From contig NZ_JAILYJ010000016.1 of the NCBI RefSeq assembly GCF_019793465.1, forward strand, positions 114,399 through 178,398: a DNA stretch of 64,000 nt, read 5' to 3'. This DNA comes from Rhizobium croatiense (GTDB taxonomy: Bacteria > Pseudomonadota > Alphaproteobacteria > Rhizobiales > Rhizobiaceae). A program made the translations under genes and the position numbers. Positions 8,082-15,857 of the stretch are shown here, one piece after another (positions within the stretch are counted from its first letter, which is position 1; each line of letters opens with the position of its first letter). A model generated the notes under the pieces. That model did no database searches. It was given only the letters and a program-made list of their open reading frames with translations, and was not told where the DNA came from.

Positions 8082-8733
8082 AGATATCGAGATGCCCCTC
8101 CGAGAGGATCATGCGGCGGGCTTCCACCTGTTCCATCAGCGCCAGGTCATGGGTGGCGATTACGACCGCCGTGCCGAGCCGGTTGAGCTCGAGGAAAAGA
8201 TTGAGCAGGCGCCTGGCCATCGGCGGGTCGACATTGCCCGTGGGTTCGTCGGCCAGCAGGACTTCCGGCCGGTCCATCAGCGCCCGGGCGATGGCGGCGC
8301 GCTGTTTCTCGCCGCCGGAGAGCACCGGCGGCAGCACGTTGATGCGTTCGCCGAGGCCGACCCATTTCAACAGTTCCAGGACGTCGGTCTTGTAGGAGCT
8401 CTCCTCCTTGCCGCGCACCCGTAATGGCAAAGCGACATTCTCATAGGTGGTGAGATGATCGAGCAGGCGAAAATCCTGGAAGACGATGCCGACGCGTCGG
8501 CGCAGCAGCGGCAGCTCGGGGCGGGGAATTTCGGAAATATCGCGCCCGAACATGCGGATCAGGCCGCGCGTCGGCTGCAGCGACATGAAGAGCAGCCGCA
8601 GCAGCGATGTCTTGCCCGCGCCGGACGGGCCGGTCAGGAACTGAAAGGATTTCTTCGGAATGTCGAAGGTCAGGTCCCGGAGGATTTCCGGGCCCATGCC
8701 ATAGCGCAAACCGACATTCTCGAAGTGAATCAA
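8074..8733 (-). CDS. ftsE: Cell division ATP-binding protein FtsE
   Basis: An ABC ATPase with Walker A GPSGAGKTS, signature LSGGEKQRAAIARAL, Walker B VLLADEPTG and the H-loop ATHDLAL. I place the start at a TTG (8731-8733), which gives the conserved FtsE N-terminus reading IHFENVGLRYGMGPEIL and a normal 219-residue protein; an ATG at 8853 would add 40 residues with no family similarity. It pairs with FtsX. Upstream at 8774-8853 are several TTAAC motifs, including an exact TTAACCAT, suggesting cell-cycle control by CtrA. Confidence 0.9.
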   Translation of the reverse strand: MIHFENVGLRYGMGPEILRDLTFDIPKKSFQFLTGPSGAGKTSLLRLLFMSLQPTRGLIRMFGRDISEIPRPELPLLRRRVGIVFQDFRLLDHLTTYENVALPLRVRGKEESSYKTDVLELLKWVGLGERINVLPPVLSGGEKQRAAIARALMDRPEVLLADEPTGNVDPPMARRLLNLFLELNRLGTAVVIATHDLALMEQVEARRMILSEGHLDIYD

Positions 8734-8845
8734 CGGGCAGCTCAGTCTGTTGTGGGTTTCACCGTGCGACTTGTTAACCAACACCGTTAACAGCCGGTAA
8801 ATTTTGCCGGAAAGACGCCCGTTTGATGGCAATCTTTGCGAAGCA

Positions 8846-8853
8846 TTAACCAT
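8846..8853. promoter_or_regulatory. Candidate CtrA half-site between ftsE and the divergent gene
   Basis: Exact TTAACCAT, followed by TAA so that both strands carry TTAA. Additional TTAAC motifs lie at 8774-8778 and 8787-8791. CtrA of alphaproteobacteria recognises TTAA-N7-TTAA and TTAACCAT-like half-sites. Placement about 113 bp from the ftsE start and 87 bp from the divergent ATG suits either gene. By-eye match only. Confidence 0.4.
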
Positions 8854-8939
8854 TAAAATTTACGACTGAGCAGGATTCGTTTCAATGCCAAGATTAGCAC
8901 TGGCAGCGAAACCATGTGGACATCTGCGAGGCAGTCACC

Positions 8940-9584
8940 ATGGAAGCATCCTTCTTCAGCCGCCGGGCACCGGGCCAGGCCTATGATTTCCTGCCGCCCG
9001 AACCCGCAAGCCGCCAGTACCGCAATCCACGCCCTGCCGATATTGCCGACGCCGAATTCGTCACGCTCGGCAAGGCGCGGCCGCGGGAATTCACCGCGAG
9101 GACCCATAACGACAACCGCAAGCGGGCAGGCGCCGCACAGCCGCCGCTTCGGCCGGCGATGGCTGCTTCTCTTCTGCGGGAGGCGGAGACCTGGCTGCAG
9201 CGCGCGTCGATGCGCCGTTTCGCCGTATTGGTGCTGGCGCTTGCCGTGCTCGTCTTCGGCCTTGCGGGTGGCTTCTCCGGCCTGTCGGGCGGCCGAGCCT
9301 ATTCCGGAGCGCCGCTGCATTTCACCCATGTGACAGCGACGCCGCGTGATGCGAACGGCATGCGCGTGCTTGTCATCAACGGCATCATCGAAAACGACAG
9401 CGGCACGACGCAGACGCTGCAGCCGATCCGCGCCGATCTCGTGACCGACGAGCGGCTGACCGCGAGCATCGTCATCAACCCGCCTGTTGACGTCATCTAT
9501 GGCGGCCAGAGCCGGGGCTTTTCGGCGCGCGTCCAGCATTCCGGCGGAAAGATGCCGGAGGTTCGGCTTTCCTTCCTGCCATAG
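8940..9584 (+). CDS. Single-pass membrane protein, DUF3426-like periplasmic domain
   Basis: A protein of 214 residues from the ATG at 8940 (an ATG at 8916 adds MDICEAVT). The first 95 residues are polar and basic; one hydrophobic helix follows (FAVLVLALAVLVFGLAGGF); the rest resembles the periplasmic half of MJ0042/DUF3426 proteins that sit opposite ftsE in other alphaproteobacteria (MRVLVINGIIENDSG, LQPIRADLVTDE, GGQSRGFSARV). The N-terminal zinc ribbon usually present in those proteins is not seen. Function unknown. It is divergent from ftsE and shares its intergenic region. Confidence 0.65.
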   Translation: MEASFFSRRAPGQAYDFLPPEPASRQYRNPRPADIADAEFVTLGKARPREFTARTHNDNRKRAGAAQPPLRPAMAASLLREAETWLQRASMRRFAVLVLALAVLVFGLAGGFSGLSGGRAYSGAPLHFTHVTATPRDANGMRVLVINGIIENDSGTTQTLQPIRADLVTDERLTASIVINPPVDVIYGGQSRGFSARVQHSGGKMPEVRLSFLP

Positions 9585-9715
9585 AAGCACCACCGGCACG
9601 CCACGGCCAATTCCTGCCGCAGGTCGCGCCAATCCGGTTAATTTCTAGCCGGCGAGGCTGTTTCAAGCGCGCATATGTGCTAACGGCTTACCCTTCTTTT
9701 CATGGAGAAGCCCCT

Positions 9716-10258
9716 ATGCCTGTCGTGCGCGGAAAAAATATCGAGCCGCTCTTCACCGCCGAACAGATTGCCGAACGCAATCATGCGATGGCGCGGGAGA
9801 TCGCCAACGGTCCGACCAAGGACCTGCTCGTCATCGCCGTGCTCAAGGGCTCTTTCATTTTCGCCGCCGACCTGATCCGCGCCCTGCATGACACCGGGCT
9901 TGCCCCGGAGGTCGAGTTCATCACGCTGTCGAGCTATGGCAGCGGTACGGTCTCGCAGGGCGTGCGCATCGTCAAGGATATCGACAGCGATGTGCATGGC
10001 CGCGACGTGCTGTTGATCGACGATATTCTCGAATCCGGCCGGACGCTGCTTTTTGCCAAGGAGCTGCTGTTCGAGCGTGGCGCACGCAACGTCACGATCG
10101 CCGTGCTGCTCGACAAGCGCGTCAAGCGCAAGGAAAAACTGGAGGCCGATTATGTCGGCTTCGAATGCCCTGATTATTTTGTCGTCGGCTACGGCATGGA
10201 TGTCGCCTATGCTTTTCGTGAACTGCCTTTCGTCGGCGTGGTGACCGGCGACGCCTGA
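9716..10258 (+). CDS. hpt: Hypoxanthine phosphoribosyltransferase
   Basis: 180 residues from the ATG at 9716, which has GGAGAAG 6 bases upstream; this gives MPVVRGKNIEPLFTAEQI. Type I PRTase: the PRPP loop VLLIDDILESGRTL, the flexible loop region ITLSSYGSGTVSQG and the C-terminal base-binding part YFVVGYGMDVAYAFRELPFV all fit Hpt/HprT. It salvages hypoxanthine (and often guanine) to the nucleotide in the cytoplasm. The large repeat at 10283 begins 24 bp after the stop codon. Confidence 0.92.
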   Translation: MPVVRGKNIEPLFTAEQIAERNHAMAREIANGPTKDLLVIAVLKGSFIFAADLIRALHDTGLAPEVEFITLSSYGSGTVSQGVRIVKDIDSDVHGRDVLLIDDILESGRTLLFAKELLFERGARNVTIAVLLDKRVKRKEKLEADYVGFECPDYFVVGYGMDVAYAFRELPFVGVVTGDA

Positions 10259-10282
10259 ATGATCGGGAGTGCTGCAGCGCCT

Positions 10283-10638
10283 TAGAGCCTTTCCTGGTTA
10301 GATTGAAGCATTCTGCCGGAGCAGGTTTTCGTCAGGGCAGAGGCGATTGGCGCTGGGCATACCCCCAGGTACGTCCGAGCCGATCGCCTCTGATCCTGGC
10401 TAGAGATGCCCGGCCCACCGGCCGCACCGCTTCGCCGCGGCGAAGCGATCAGTGCGTCCGGCGATTCCCAAGTCTTGCAGATTTGCCCGGCAAATCTGCG
10501 GGAGGGTTGGCTGAAACGGGCCGGCTGATCGACCGGCCGGCTTGGCCGTAGGGCTTGGCTACGACGCGCGCCGGCCGGTCGACCATCCGACTCCGTTTGA
10601 GCCAACAGAATGATTCAATCTAACCAGGAAAGGCTCTA
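10283..10638. repeat. Large nested-palindrome repeat (MITE-like), copy 2, 356 bp
   Basis: Same termini (TAGAGCCTTTCC ... GGAAAGGCTCTA) and same internal stems as the copy at 6014-6286, with few substitutions. It carries about 83 bp more between the two inner stems. The extra piece has its own perfect hairpins: a 20-bp palindrome at 10428-10447 (CGCTTCGCCG/CGGCGAAGCG) and a 10-bp stem with a 3-base loop at 10477-10499 (GCAGATTTGC/GCAAATCTGC). It sits between hpt and cpdR; open frames inside it are palindrome artefacts. Confidence 0.85.
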
Positions 10639-10688
10639 GCACACGTCTGAAAGAGGCGCCGCGCTGTGCTGCCGCTCGAGACGGGTTG

Positions 10689-10696
10689 TTAACCAT
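10689..10696. promoter_or_regulatory. Candidate CtrA half-site upstream of cpdR
   Basis: Exact TTAACCAT, 86 bp before the cpdR ATG and just outside the repeat. CpdR promotes CtrA turnover by ClpXP in alphaproteobacteria, so CtrA control of cpdR would close a feedback loop. The 8-mer match is seen; its use is inferred. Confidence 0.4.
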
Positions 10697-10782
10697 CCCG
10701 TCCATCGCTTCGTCATCTTTACCGATCGAAAAGGAAAGTCTGGTGATTTCCGTCGCGGGGCTGAAGACGGAGCAATGCACAT

Positions 10783-11142
10783 ATGGCAAGAATTCTGATT
10801 ACGGAAGACGAGGACTCCCTGCGGTCTTTCGTAGCCCGGGCGCTCAGGCTCGACGGTCACGAGACGGATGAAGCGGCCGATGGCGCCGAGGGGCTGGAGA
10901 AGCTGAAGGATGGGGCCTACGACCTGCTGCTTTCCGATATCCGCATGCCCGTGATGGACGGCATCGAGCTCGTCCACCAGGCCAAGGATGCCTTTCCTGC
11001 TTTGAAAATCCTGCTGATGACCGGCTATGCCGAGCAGCGCGAACGAGCCGACGATCTTGCCGAAAAGATCATCGACGTCGTCGCCAAACCATTCGCGCTT
11101 CCCGATATCCGCAAGGCGGTTGCCCGGGCGCTGGTCGCCTAA
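10783..11142 (+). CDS. cpdR: Single-domain response regulator, CpdR type
   Basis: A protein of 119 residues consisting only of a receiver domain. The acidic pocket is in ILITEDEDS, the phosphoacceptor is D52 in LLLSDIRMPVMDG, the switch threonine is in LLMTGYAEQ and the conserved lysine is in VAKPFALPDI. No output domain is present. The pattern MTGYAEQRERA and the length match CpdR, which in its unphosphorylated form directs ClpXP to CtrA and other substrates, with phosphate from the CckA-ChpT relay. Rhizobia have more than one CpdR-like protein; which paralogue this is cannot be settled here. Confidence 0.75.
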   Translation: MARILITEDEDSLRSFVARALRLDGHETDEAADGAEGLEKLKDGAYDLLLSDIRMPVMDGIELVHQAKDAFPALKILLMTGYAEQRERADDLAEKIIDVVAKPFALPDIRKAVARALVA

Positions 11143-11160
11143 CGCCTGTTCGGAATTTCA

Positions 11161-11202
11161 CGCGTAACCCCGAAAATCGATTGCGATTTTCGGGGTTACG
11201 CG
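11161..11202. terminator. Perfect 19-bp-arm hairpin between convergent cpdR and TIGR02302 gene
   Basis: CGCGTAACCCCGAAAATCG pairs exactly with 11184-11202 around a 4-base loop. There is no T-run on either side, so it may act as a bidirectional terminator or be a repeat. Its core (CCGAAAATCG, loop ATTG, CGATTTTCGG) is almost the same as that of hairpin 2 of the repeat at 14129-14232, which argues for a shared repeat family. Confidence 0.6.
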
Positions 11203-11211
11203 CTTGAGCGC

Positions 11212-13863
11212 CTATTGGATATCCAGCAGCCGTTCGAGATATCGCCGTTCCATTTCCTGCGGCGGATTGTTGCCGAGCTTTTCGCGGATCGCATCGAGGA
11301 TTTCCCGCGCCCGCTGAACGTCGATTTCGTCAGGCACCTTCACGCCGTCGTCCTCGATATATCTCTCGCTCATGCGCGGCCGGCCGAGCGGATCGCGGCC
11401 GTTCTGCTCGCCCTGGCCGACCTGGCCGTTCGGGCCTTGTCCCTGCTGGCCCTGCTGCGCCTGCATCATCTGGTTCATCATGTCGCGGGCGCCCTGGCGA
11501 AGCGCTTCCAGCGCGCGGCCCTGGTTTTCGATGGCCGGTTGGCCGCGGCCCTGGCCGAGTTCGCGGCCGGCGCCTTCCATCTCGCGTTGCGCCTGGCCGA
11601 AGCCGGGGCCGGGCTTCATGCCCATCTCGCCCAGCTTTTTCTGCAATTCACCCAGCTGCTTGCCGAGCCCATCCTGCTGGGCGCGCAGCTGTTTCAGCGC
11701 CTCGCGCAGCTGTTCGGCCGTCATCTGGTCGGAGGGCTGCTGGCCTTCCTGGCCTTGCTGGCCCTGTTGCTGCTCCTGCGGCTCGCCGTTTTCGCCGGGG
11801 GCCATGTCGTCGAGCAGCGGATCGTTTTCGCCCATTTCGGGTTCGCCGCGCTGCATGCGGTCCTTGAGCTGCTGATCGAGGCTGAAGGTCTGTTCCATCA
11901 GCTTCTGCTGGTCGCGCAGGATTTGGCCGAGCTTGTCGATCTGCTTGCGGGCCTCACTGTTCTCCTGGCTCTGCTGGCCGCGCTGCGGCCGGCCGGCCTG
12001 CAGGTTGTTCATCATGCGCTGCAACTCCGACAGCATCTGCTGGGCCGCGTCGCGGTTGCCGGAGCGGGCGAGATTCTCGATCTGGTCCATCATCCGTTCC
12101 AGATCCTGCTGGCGCAGGAAGTTCTGGGCGTTCTGGTTCGGCTGCATCGGCGCATTCTGCATGCGCTCGGCAAGCTCGCTCAGATAGTCCTGCATCGCCT
12201 TGCGCAGTTCGTCCATCAGCTTCTTGATCTCTTCGTCCGGCGCGTTGCGGTTCAACGCATCGGCAAGATTCTGCTGGGCCTGGCGCAGCTTGCGCTCGGC
12301 AAGGGAAAGATCGCCGTCCTCCATGCCGAGAGCGATTTCCCAGAGATATTGGGCGGTATCCTTCAGCGCTTCCTCGCTCTTTGCGAGCTTCATGCGCGCC
12401 AAGGCGGACTCCAGCAGCAGGTAGTTGGTGAGCTTGGGGATGGTCTCCTCGGGACGGATGGTCAGCGCTTCGTTCAGTGCGATCGCCTGCGGCATTTTGC
12501 GGGTGTCGAGGGCGAAAACCTGCCGTTCCTCGGCGACGGCCGCGGCAAGCGGCTCGTTGAAGGGCCGCGACGGCAGCGTCATCTCATGCGGCGGGCTGCG
12601 GCCGGTCTGGCCGGCTCCGTCCTTGGCAACAAGCGTCACGCGCACGCGTTTGCCGGCGAGCGGATGTTCGGTCAGGTTCCGGCTGGTCACACCCTTGGCG
12701 TCACGGGCGTTGCGGCGGGGGATATCCAGCCTGTACTCCGGCAATGGGTAAAGAGGCGTTGCTTTCGGATCGGTTTCGAGCGGTACGATCTCCGCATGAG
12801 CCTCCTGGACGCCGTAGTCGTCCTTGACGGTGAAGCCAATTTCAAGCGCGCCGTTGACGCTGGGCTTCGGCAAACCGTCAAAGGCAATTTCCGGCGCCTT
12901 GTCGGGAAGGATGTCGAAGCTCCAGCGGCGGCCGTTGACTTCGAGCGTGCCATTCTCCTCGAGCTTCATCGCATGCGTCTGCGCGATGGCGGCCTGGCTG
13001 GCCGGTGCGGCATCCGGCTGGTTCCCGGCGGTCGCAGCTGTCTGGCGCGGGCTTGCGTCCGCCTGCACGGCGATCTCCTGCGTCTGACCGTTCGCTTTGC
13101 GGAACACGACCTTTTCGGCCGTCTTTCCGCCGCTGACGCGCACGGTGAGAGCGGAAAACTGCGGAATGCCGATCGGCGCCTGTTCACTGCCGTCGGCGGT
13201 CAGGTAGACCGGCGCGCGGCCGGTATAGGAAGGCGGCGTCACCCAGGCGTCGATGCGCACCGCCGGATCGACCGTCACCTGTTCGGGGGCTGCCTGCAAT
13301 GCGTCACTGACCGAACCGCCATTGATCGACAGCGAATAAGCAAAGGCCGTGACGAGAAGCAGCGCCGGAATGGCGCGAAGGGCGAAACGGTCATGCCGGG
13401 CAATGTCAGGCCTCGGCATGCCGGCGTCGAGCGCTGCGATCTTTTCGGCCATGCGCAGCTGGTGCTCGCGCCAAAGCGCCCGGGCGAAGGGCGCATCGAA
13501 GGCCGGTTCGTCTTCCTGGACGGTGACCGGCTGGTGCGGCAAGCCGTTGCGTTCTTCCAGCATGCGGTCGGCTTCGGCGATCCTCGGCCAGCGCAGATTG
13601 CGGAAGGGAAGGAGCGCGACAAGGAAAGCGAGAGCGAAAGCGATCAGCAGAAGGATGCGCAACCAGTCCGGCACGCTGCGGAAGACGCCGAACCAGGAGG
13701 CGGAAAGATAAAGGGCGGCGACCGACAGGACCGGCAACAGAGGCGGCAGCATCTGCTCGCAAAAAAGCACGATGCGCGCCAGCAGACGTTTCGTCGTCAC
13801 CAGCCGGGCAAGGGCAGGGCGGAGCGCAAATGCACCTTTCTTCTGCCTGAAGGGGCTTGTCAT
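11212..13863 (-). CDS. TIGR02302/DUF4175-like large membrane protein
   Basis: 883 residues from the ATG at 13863 (MTSPFRQKKGAFALRPALAR); an ATG at 13998 would add 45 unlikely residues. Two or three hydrophobic helices lie near the N-terminus (PPLLPVLSVAALYLS, WLRILLLIAFALAFLVALLP) and another near residue 170. A large extracytoplasmic region with immunoglobulin-like strands follows. The C-terminal third is helical and very rich in Gln and Met (QQGQQGQEGQQ, MMNQMMQAQQGQQGQ), ending with a short conserved RYLERLLDIQ. This matches the alphaproteobacterial TIGR02302 family. Function unknown; envelope role inferred from topology. Confidence 0.8.
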   Translation of the reverse strand: MTSPFRQKKGAFALRPALARLVTTKRLLARIVLFCEQMLPPLLPVLSVAALYLSASWFGVFRSVPDWLRILLLIAFALAFLVALLPFRNLRWPRIAEADRMLEERNGLPHQPVTVQEDEPAFDAPFARALWREHQLRMAEKIAALDAGMPRPDIARHDRFALRAIPALLLVTAFAYSLSINGGSVSDALQAAPEQVTVDPAVRIDAWVTPPSYTGRAPVYLTADGSEQAPIGIPQFSALTVRVSGGKTAEKVVFRKANGQTQEIAVQADASPRQTAATAGNQPDAAPASQAAIAQTHAMKLEENGTLEVNGRRWSFDILPDKAPEIAFDGLPKPSVNGALEIGFTVKDDYGVQEAHAEIVPLETDPKATPLYPLPEYRLDIPRRNARDAKGVTSRNLTEHPLAGKRVRVTLVAKDGAGQTGRSPPHEMTLPSRPFNEPLAAAVAEERQVFALDTRKMPQAIALNEALTIRPEETIPKLTNYLLLESALARMKLAKSEEALKDTAQYLWEIALGMEDGDLSLAERKLRQAQQNLADALNRNAPDEEIKKLMDELRKAMQDYLSELAERMQNAPMQPNQNAQNFLRQQDLERMMDQIENLARSGNRDAAQQMLSELQRMMNNLQAGRPQRGQQSQENSEARKQIDKLGQILRDQQKLMEQTFSLDQQLKDRMQRGEPEMGENDPLLDDMAPGENGEPQEQQQGQQGQEGQQPSDQMTAEQLREALKQLRAQQDGLGKQLGELQKKLGEMGMKPGPGFGQAQREMEGAGRELGQGRGQPAIENQGRALEALRQGARDMMNQMMQAQQGQQGQGPNGQVGQGEQNGRDPLGRPRMSERYIEDDGVKVPDEIDVQRAREILDAIREKLGNNPPQEMERRYLERLLDIQ

Positions 13864-14128
13864 CGGTCCGGTCTCCGCGATCTGACGTGGAACAGAGGGC
13901 GCTTCCGGCGATTGCGGGGCAATACGCTCATGGCTGACAAGGATAACACTCTTTGTGGCGAAGGCGAGGGCGAGCGGCCGGCAATGCCGGTTTTTCACGT
14001 TTATTCGCCAAAAAGTGATGGTCTACCTGAAGCGCGTCGCGATTTTTCAGGTCGCTTCCTGCGCTTTAGGTCTTTGTTTTGCGCACGTCGTTATCGTAAA
14101 ACCGCCGCACACGTTGCGCGACATGCTT

Positions 14129-14232
14129 TAGAGCGCCGTGCGTCCTTTCGGACGCACAAAGGACGCTCTAACATTTTAACCTACGCATCGTGCTTTCCGA
14201 AAATCGATTCCGATTTTCGGGCCGATGCGCTA
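14129..14232. repeat. Two-hairpin repeat next to lysA
   Basis: Starts TAGAGCG and ends TGCGCTA. Hairpin 1 pairs TAGAGCG with CGCTCTA and GTGCGTCC with GGACGCAC; a spacer ACATTTTAACCTA follows; hairpin 2 pairs CGCATCG with CGATGCG and CCGAAAATCG with CGATTTTCGG. The design (hairpin, AT-rich spacer, hairpin; about 104 bp) is that of the RIME-like copies but the sequence differs. The terminal CTA is the stop codon of lysA read on the minus strand. Confidence 0.75.
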
Positions 14233-15498
14233 GTCGAGCCAGGCGGGAACGGAGTCGAGGCTGATCAGCTCGGCATAGGTTCTACGTGGTCGTATCGCAT
14301 GGAAATCGCTGCCCTTGACCAGAACTTCGGGGACCAGCAGGCGGCTGTTGTAGGTGCCGGCCTGGACGGCGCCATACGCGCCGGCAGTGCTGACGGCCAG
14401 CAGATCACCGGGCTTCGGCATCGCCATTTCGCGGTCGAGCGCCAGATAGTCGCCGGTCTCGCAGACGGGGCCGACGACGTCGGCGCGGATGCGCGGCGCA
14501 TTCGCCGCCGAAATCGTCACCGGGCGGATTTCGTGGTAGGCCTCATAGAGCGTCGGGCGAATGAGATCATTCATCGCGCCGTCGACGATGACGAAGGTCT
14601 TCTCGCCGCCGTCCTTCACATAAAGCACCTCGGTCACCAGAATACCGGCATTGCCGACGATCAGGCGGCCGGGCTCGGTGATGACCTTGCAGTCCAGATC
14701 GCGCAGCTGGTTCTTGACGATCGCTGCATAGGCATCCGGCAGTGGCGGCGGATTGTTGTCGTCCTTATAGGGGACGCCGAGGCCGCCGCCGATATCGACA
14801 TGATCGATCGTGTGGCCGTCGGCGCGGAGCGTCGCGACAAGGTCGCGCAACAGCTTGAAAGCGTCATCGAAGGGCTGCAGCTCGGTGATCTGGCTGCCGA
14901 TATGCATATCGATGCCGGTGACCTCGATGCCGGGCAGCTTGGCGGCATGGGCGTAGATCGCGCGGGCGCGCTCCCAGGAGATGCCGAACTTGTTTTCCTT
15001 CTTGCCGGTCGAGATCTTCGAATGTGTCTTTGCGTCGACATCCGGGTTGATACGGAAGGAGACGGGAGCCTTCTTTCCGGCGCTGACGGCGCGCTGGTTG
15101 AGGATTTCGAGCTCGGGTTCGGATTCGACGTTGAAGCAGTAGATGCCGGCCTCGAGCGCGAAATCCATCTCGGATGGGGTCTTGCCGACGCCTGAAAACA
15201 TGATGCGGCTTGCCGGAATGTCGGCTGCGAGCGCGCGGCGCAGTTCTCCTTCCGAGACGACGTCGATGCCGGCGCCGAGGCGCCCCAGCGTCTTCAGCAC
15301 CGCCTGGTTCGAATTCGCCTTCATCGCGTAGCAGACCATCGAGTCCATATCGGCGAAGGCTTCGGAGAAGACCCGGTAATGGCGTTCCAGGGTGGCGGTG
15401 GAATAGACGTAGAACGGCGTGCCGACCGCCTTGGCGATCTCGGGAACGGGAACGTTCTCGGCGTGAAGGATGCCGTCGCGGTGCTCGAAGTGGTTCAC
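14230..15498 (-). CDS. lysA: Diaminopimelate decarboxylase
   Basis: A protein of 422 residues, a fold III PLP enzyme making lysine from meso-diaminopimelate. PLP lysine K60 is in MVCYAMKANSN; further family marks are SEGELRRAL, HIGSQI, the glycine-rich HVDIGGGLGVPY, TEPGRLIVGNAG and the C-terminal VGPVCETGDYLA with the active-site cysteine. It starts 11 bp behind lptM, so the two form an operon, as in many proteobacteria. The stop codon coincides with the end of the neighbouring repeat. Confidence 0.93.
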   Translation of the reverse strand: MNHFEHRDGILHAENVPVPEIAKAVGTPFYVYSTATLERHYRVFSEAFADMDSMVCYAMKANSNQAVLKTLGRLGAGIDVVSEGELRRALAADIPASRIMFSGVGKTPSEMDFALEAGIYCFNVESEPELEILNQRAVSAGKKAPVSFRINPDVDAKTHSKISTGKKENKFGISWERARAIYAHAAKLPGIEVTGIDMHIGSQITELQPFDDAFKLLRDLVATLRADGHTIDHVDIGGGLGVPYKDDNNPPPLPDAYAAIVKNQLRDLDCKVITEPGRLIVGNAGILVTEVLYVKDGGEKTFVIVDGAMNDLIRPTLYEAYHEIRPVTISAANAPRIRADVVGPVCETGDYLALDREMAMPKPGDLLAVSTAGAYGAVQAGTYNSRLLVPEVLVKGSDFHAIRPRRTYAELISLDSVPAWLD

Positions 15499-15509
15499 GG
15501 GCTTATGCC

Positions 15510-15704
15510 TTAAAGAAGAGGATCGAGAAGGAAGGGCTTGTCAACGGTTCCCGGCTGTTTCGTCGGCTTGGAAACGTCGCCTTCTTTCGTTGCCGCAGCA
15601 CTCGGCGGGTCGAGATCGCCCTTACGCCCGCACCCGGCAACAGCAAGGCCGATGACGGCGATGACTGCCGTCAAGCGAATGAGGTGCGGCAAGCTCTTCT
15701 GCAT
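15510..15704 (-). CDS. lptM: Small LptM-like lipoprotein
   Basis: 64 residues from the ATG at 15704, giving a charged start, a hydrophobic stretch and a lipobox (IGLAVAGCGRKGDL) with Cys near residue 21. CGRKGDL followed by PP is the signature of the LptM/YifL family, which assists LptD maturation in the outer membrane of Enterobacteria. A longer start at 15743 would bury the signal peptide. Coupling to lysA is the usual arrangement. The role in LPS transport is inferred from the family. Confidence 0.8.
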   Translation of the reverse strand: MQKSLPHLIRLTAVIAVIGLAVAGCGRKGDLDPPSAAATKEGDVSKPTKQPGTVDKPFLLDPLL

Positions 15705-15827
15705 GGATATCCTCTTGTACGAGATATGGCGGACATCGTTCATTCCGAACGATGGACATCTTCATAGCGAAGTTTCTCCGCCTTGTGCACCCTGATTGTT
15801 GGACGGTCTTTCCCCGTGCGGGGGAAG

Positions 15828-15857
15828 GGCGAAGCGGCGTTTCGCTTCGCCTTTTTT
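15828..15857. terminator. Hairpin terminator between argH and lptM
   Basis: GGCGAAGCG pairs with CGCTTCGCC over a 6-base loop and is followed on the plus strand by TTTTTT; an additional CTTTCCCC/GGGGGAAG hairpin lies just before it. The U-run favours plus-strand transcripts, but the stem directly follows the argH stop on the minus strand and may serve that gene. Confidence 0.5.

Noticed and set aside
10282..10605. Minus-strand open frames within both copies of the large repeat (also 6013-6253)
   Set aside because: They follow the palindromic stems, differ between copies by the cassette, and have no codon bias or ribosome binding site.
11390..12150. Short tandem-like CTGCTGG/CTGCGC pattern as a possible repeat array or CRISPR
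   Set aside because: It is the Gln/Met-rich coding sequence of the TIGR02302 protein read from the other strand; units are irregular and in frame with the protein.
11215..15195. Plus-strand open frame of about 1,326 codons opposite the TIGR02302 gene and lysA
   Set aside because: It is a mirror of two well-supported genes in GC-rich DNA; composition is Leu/Arg/Ala/His-heavy with no domain, and it runs through the intergenic repeat.
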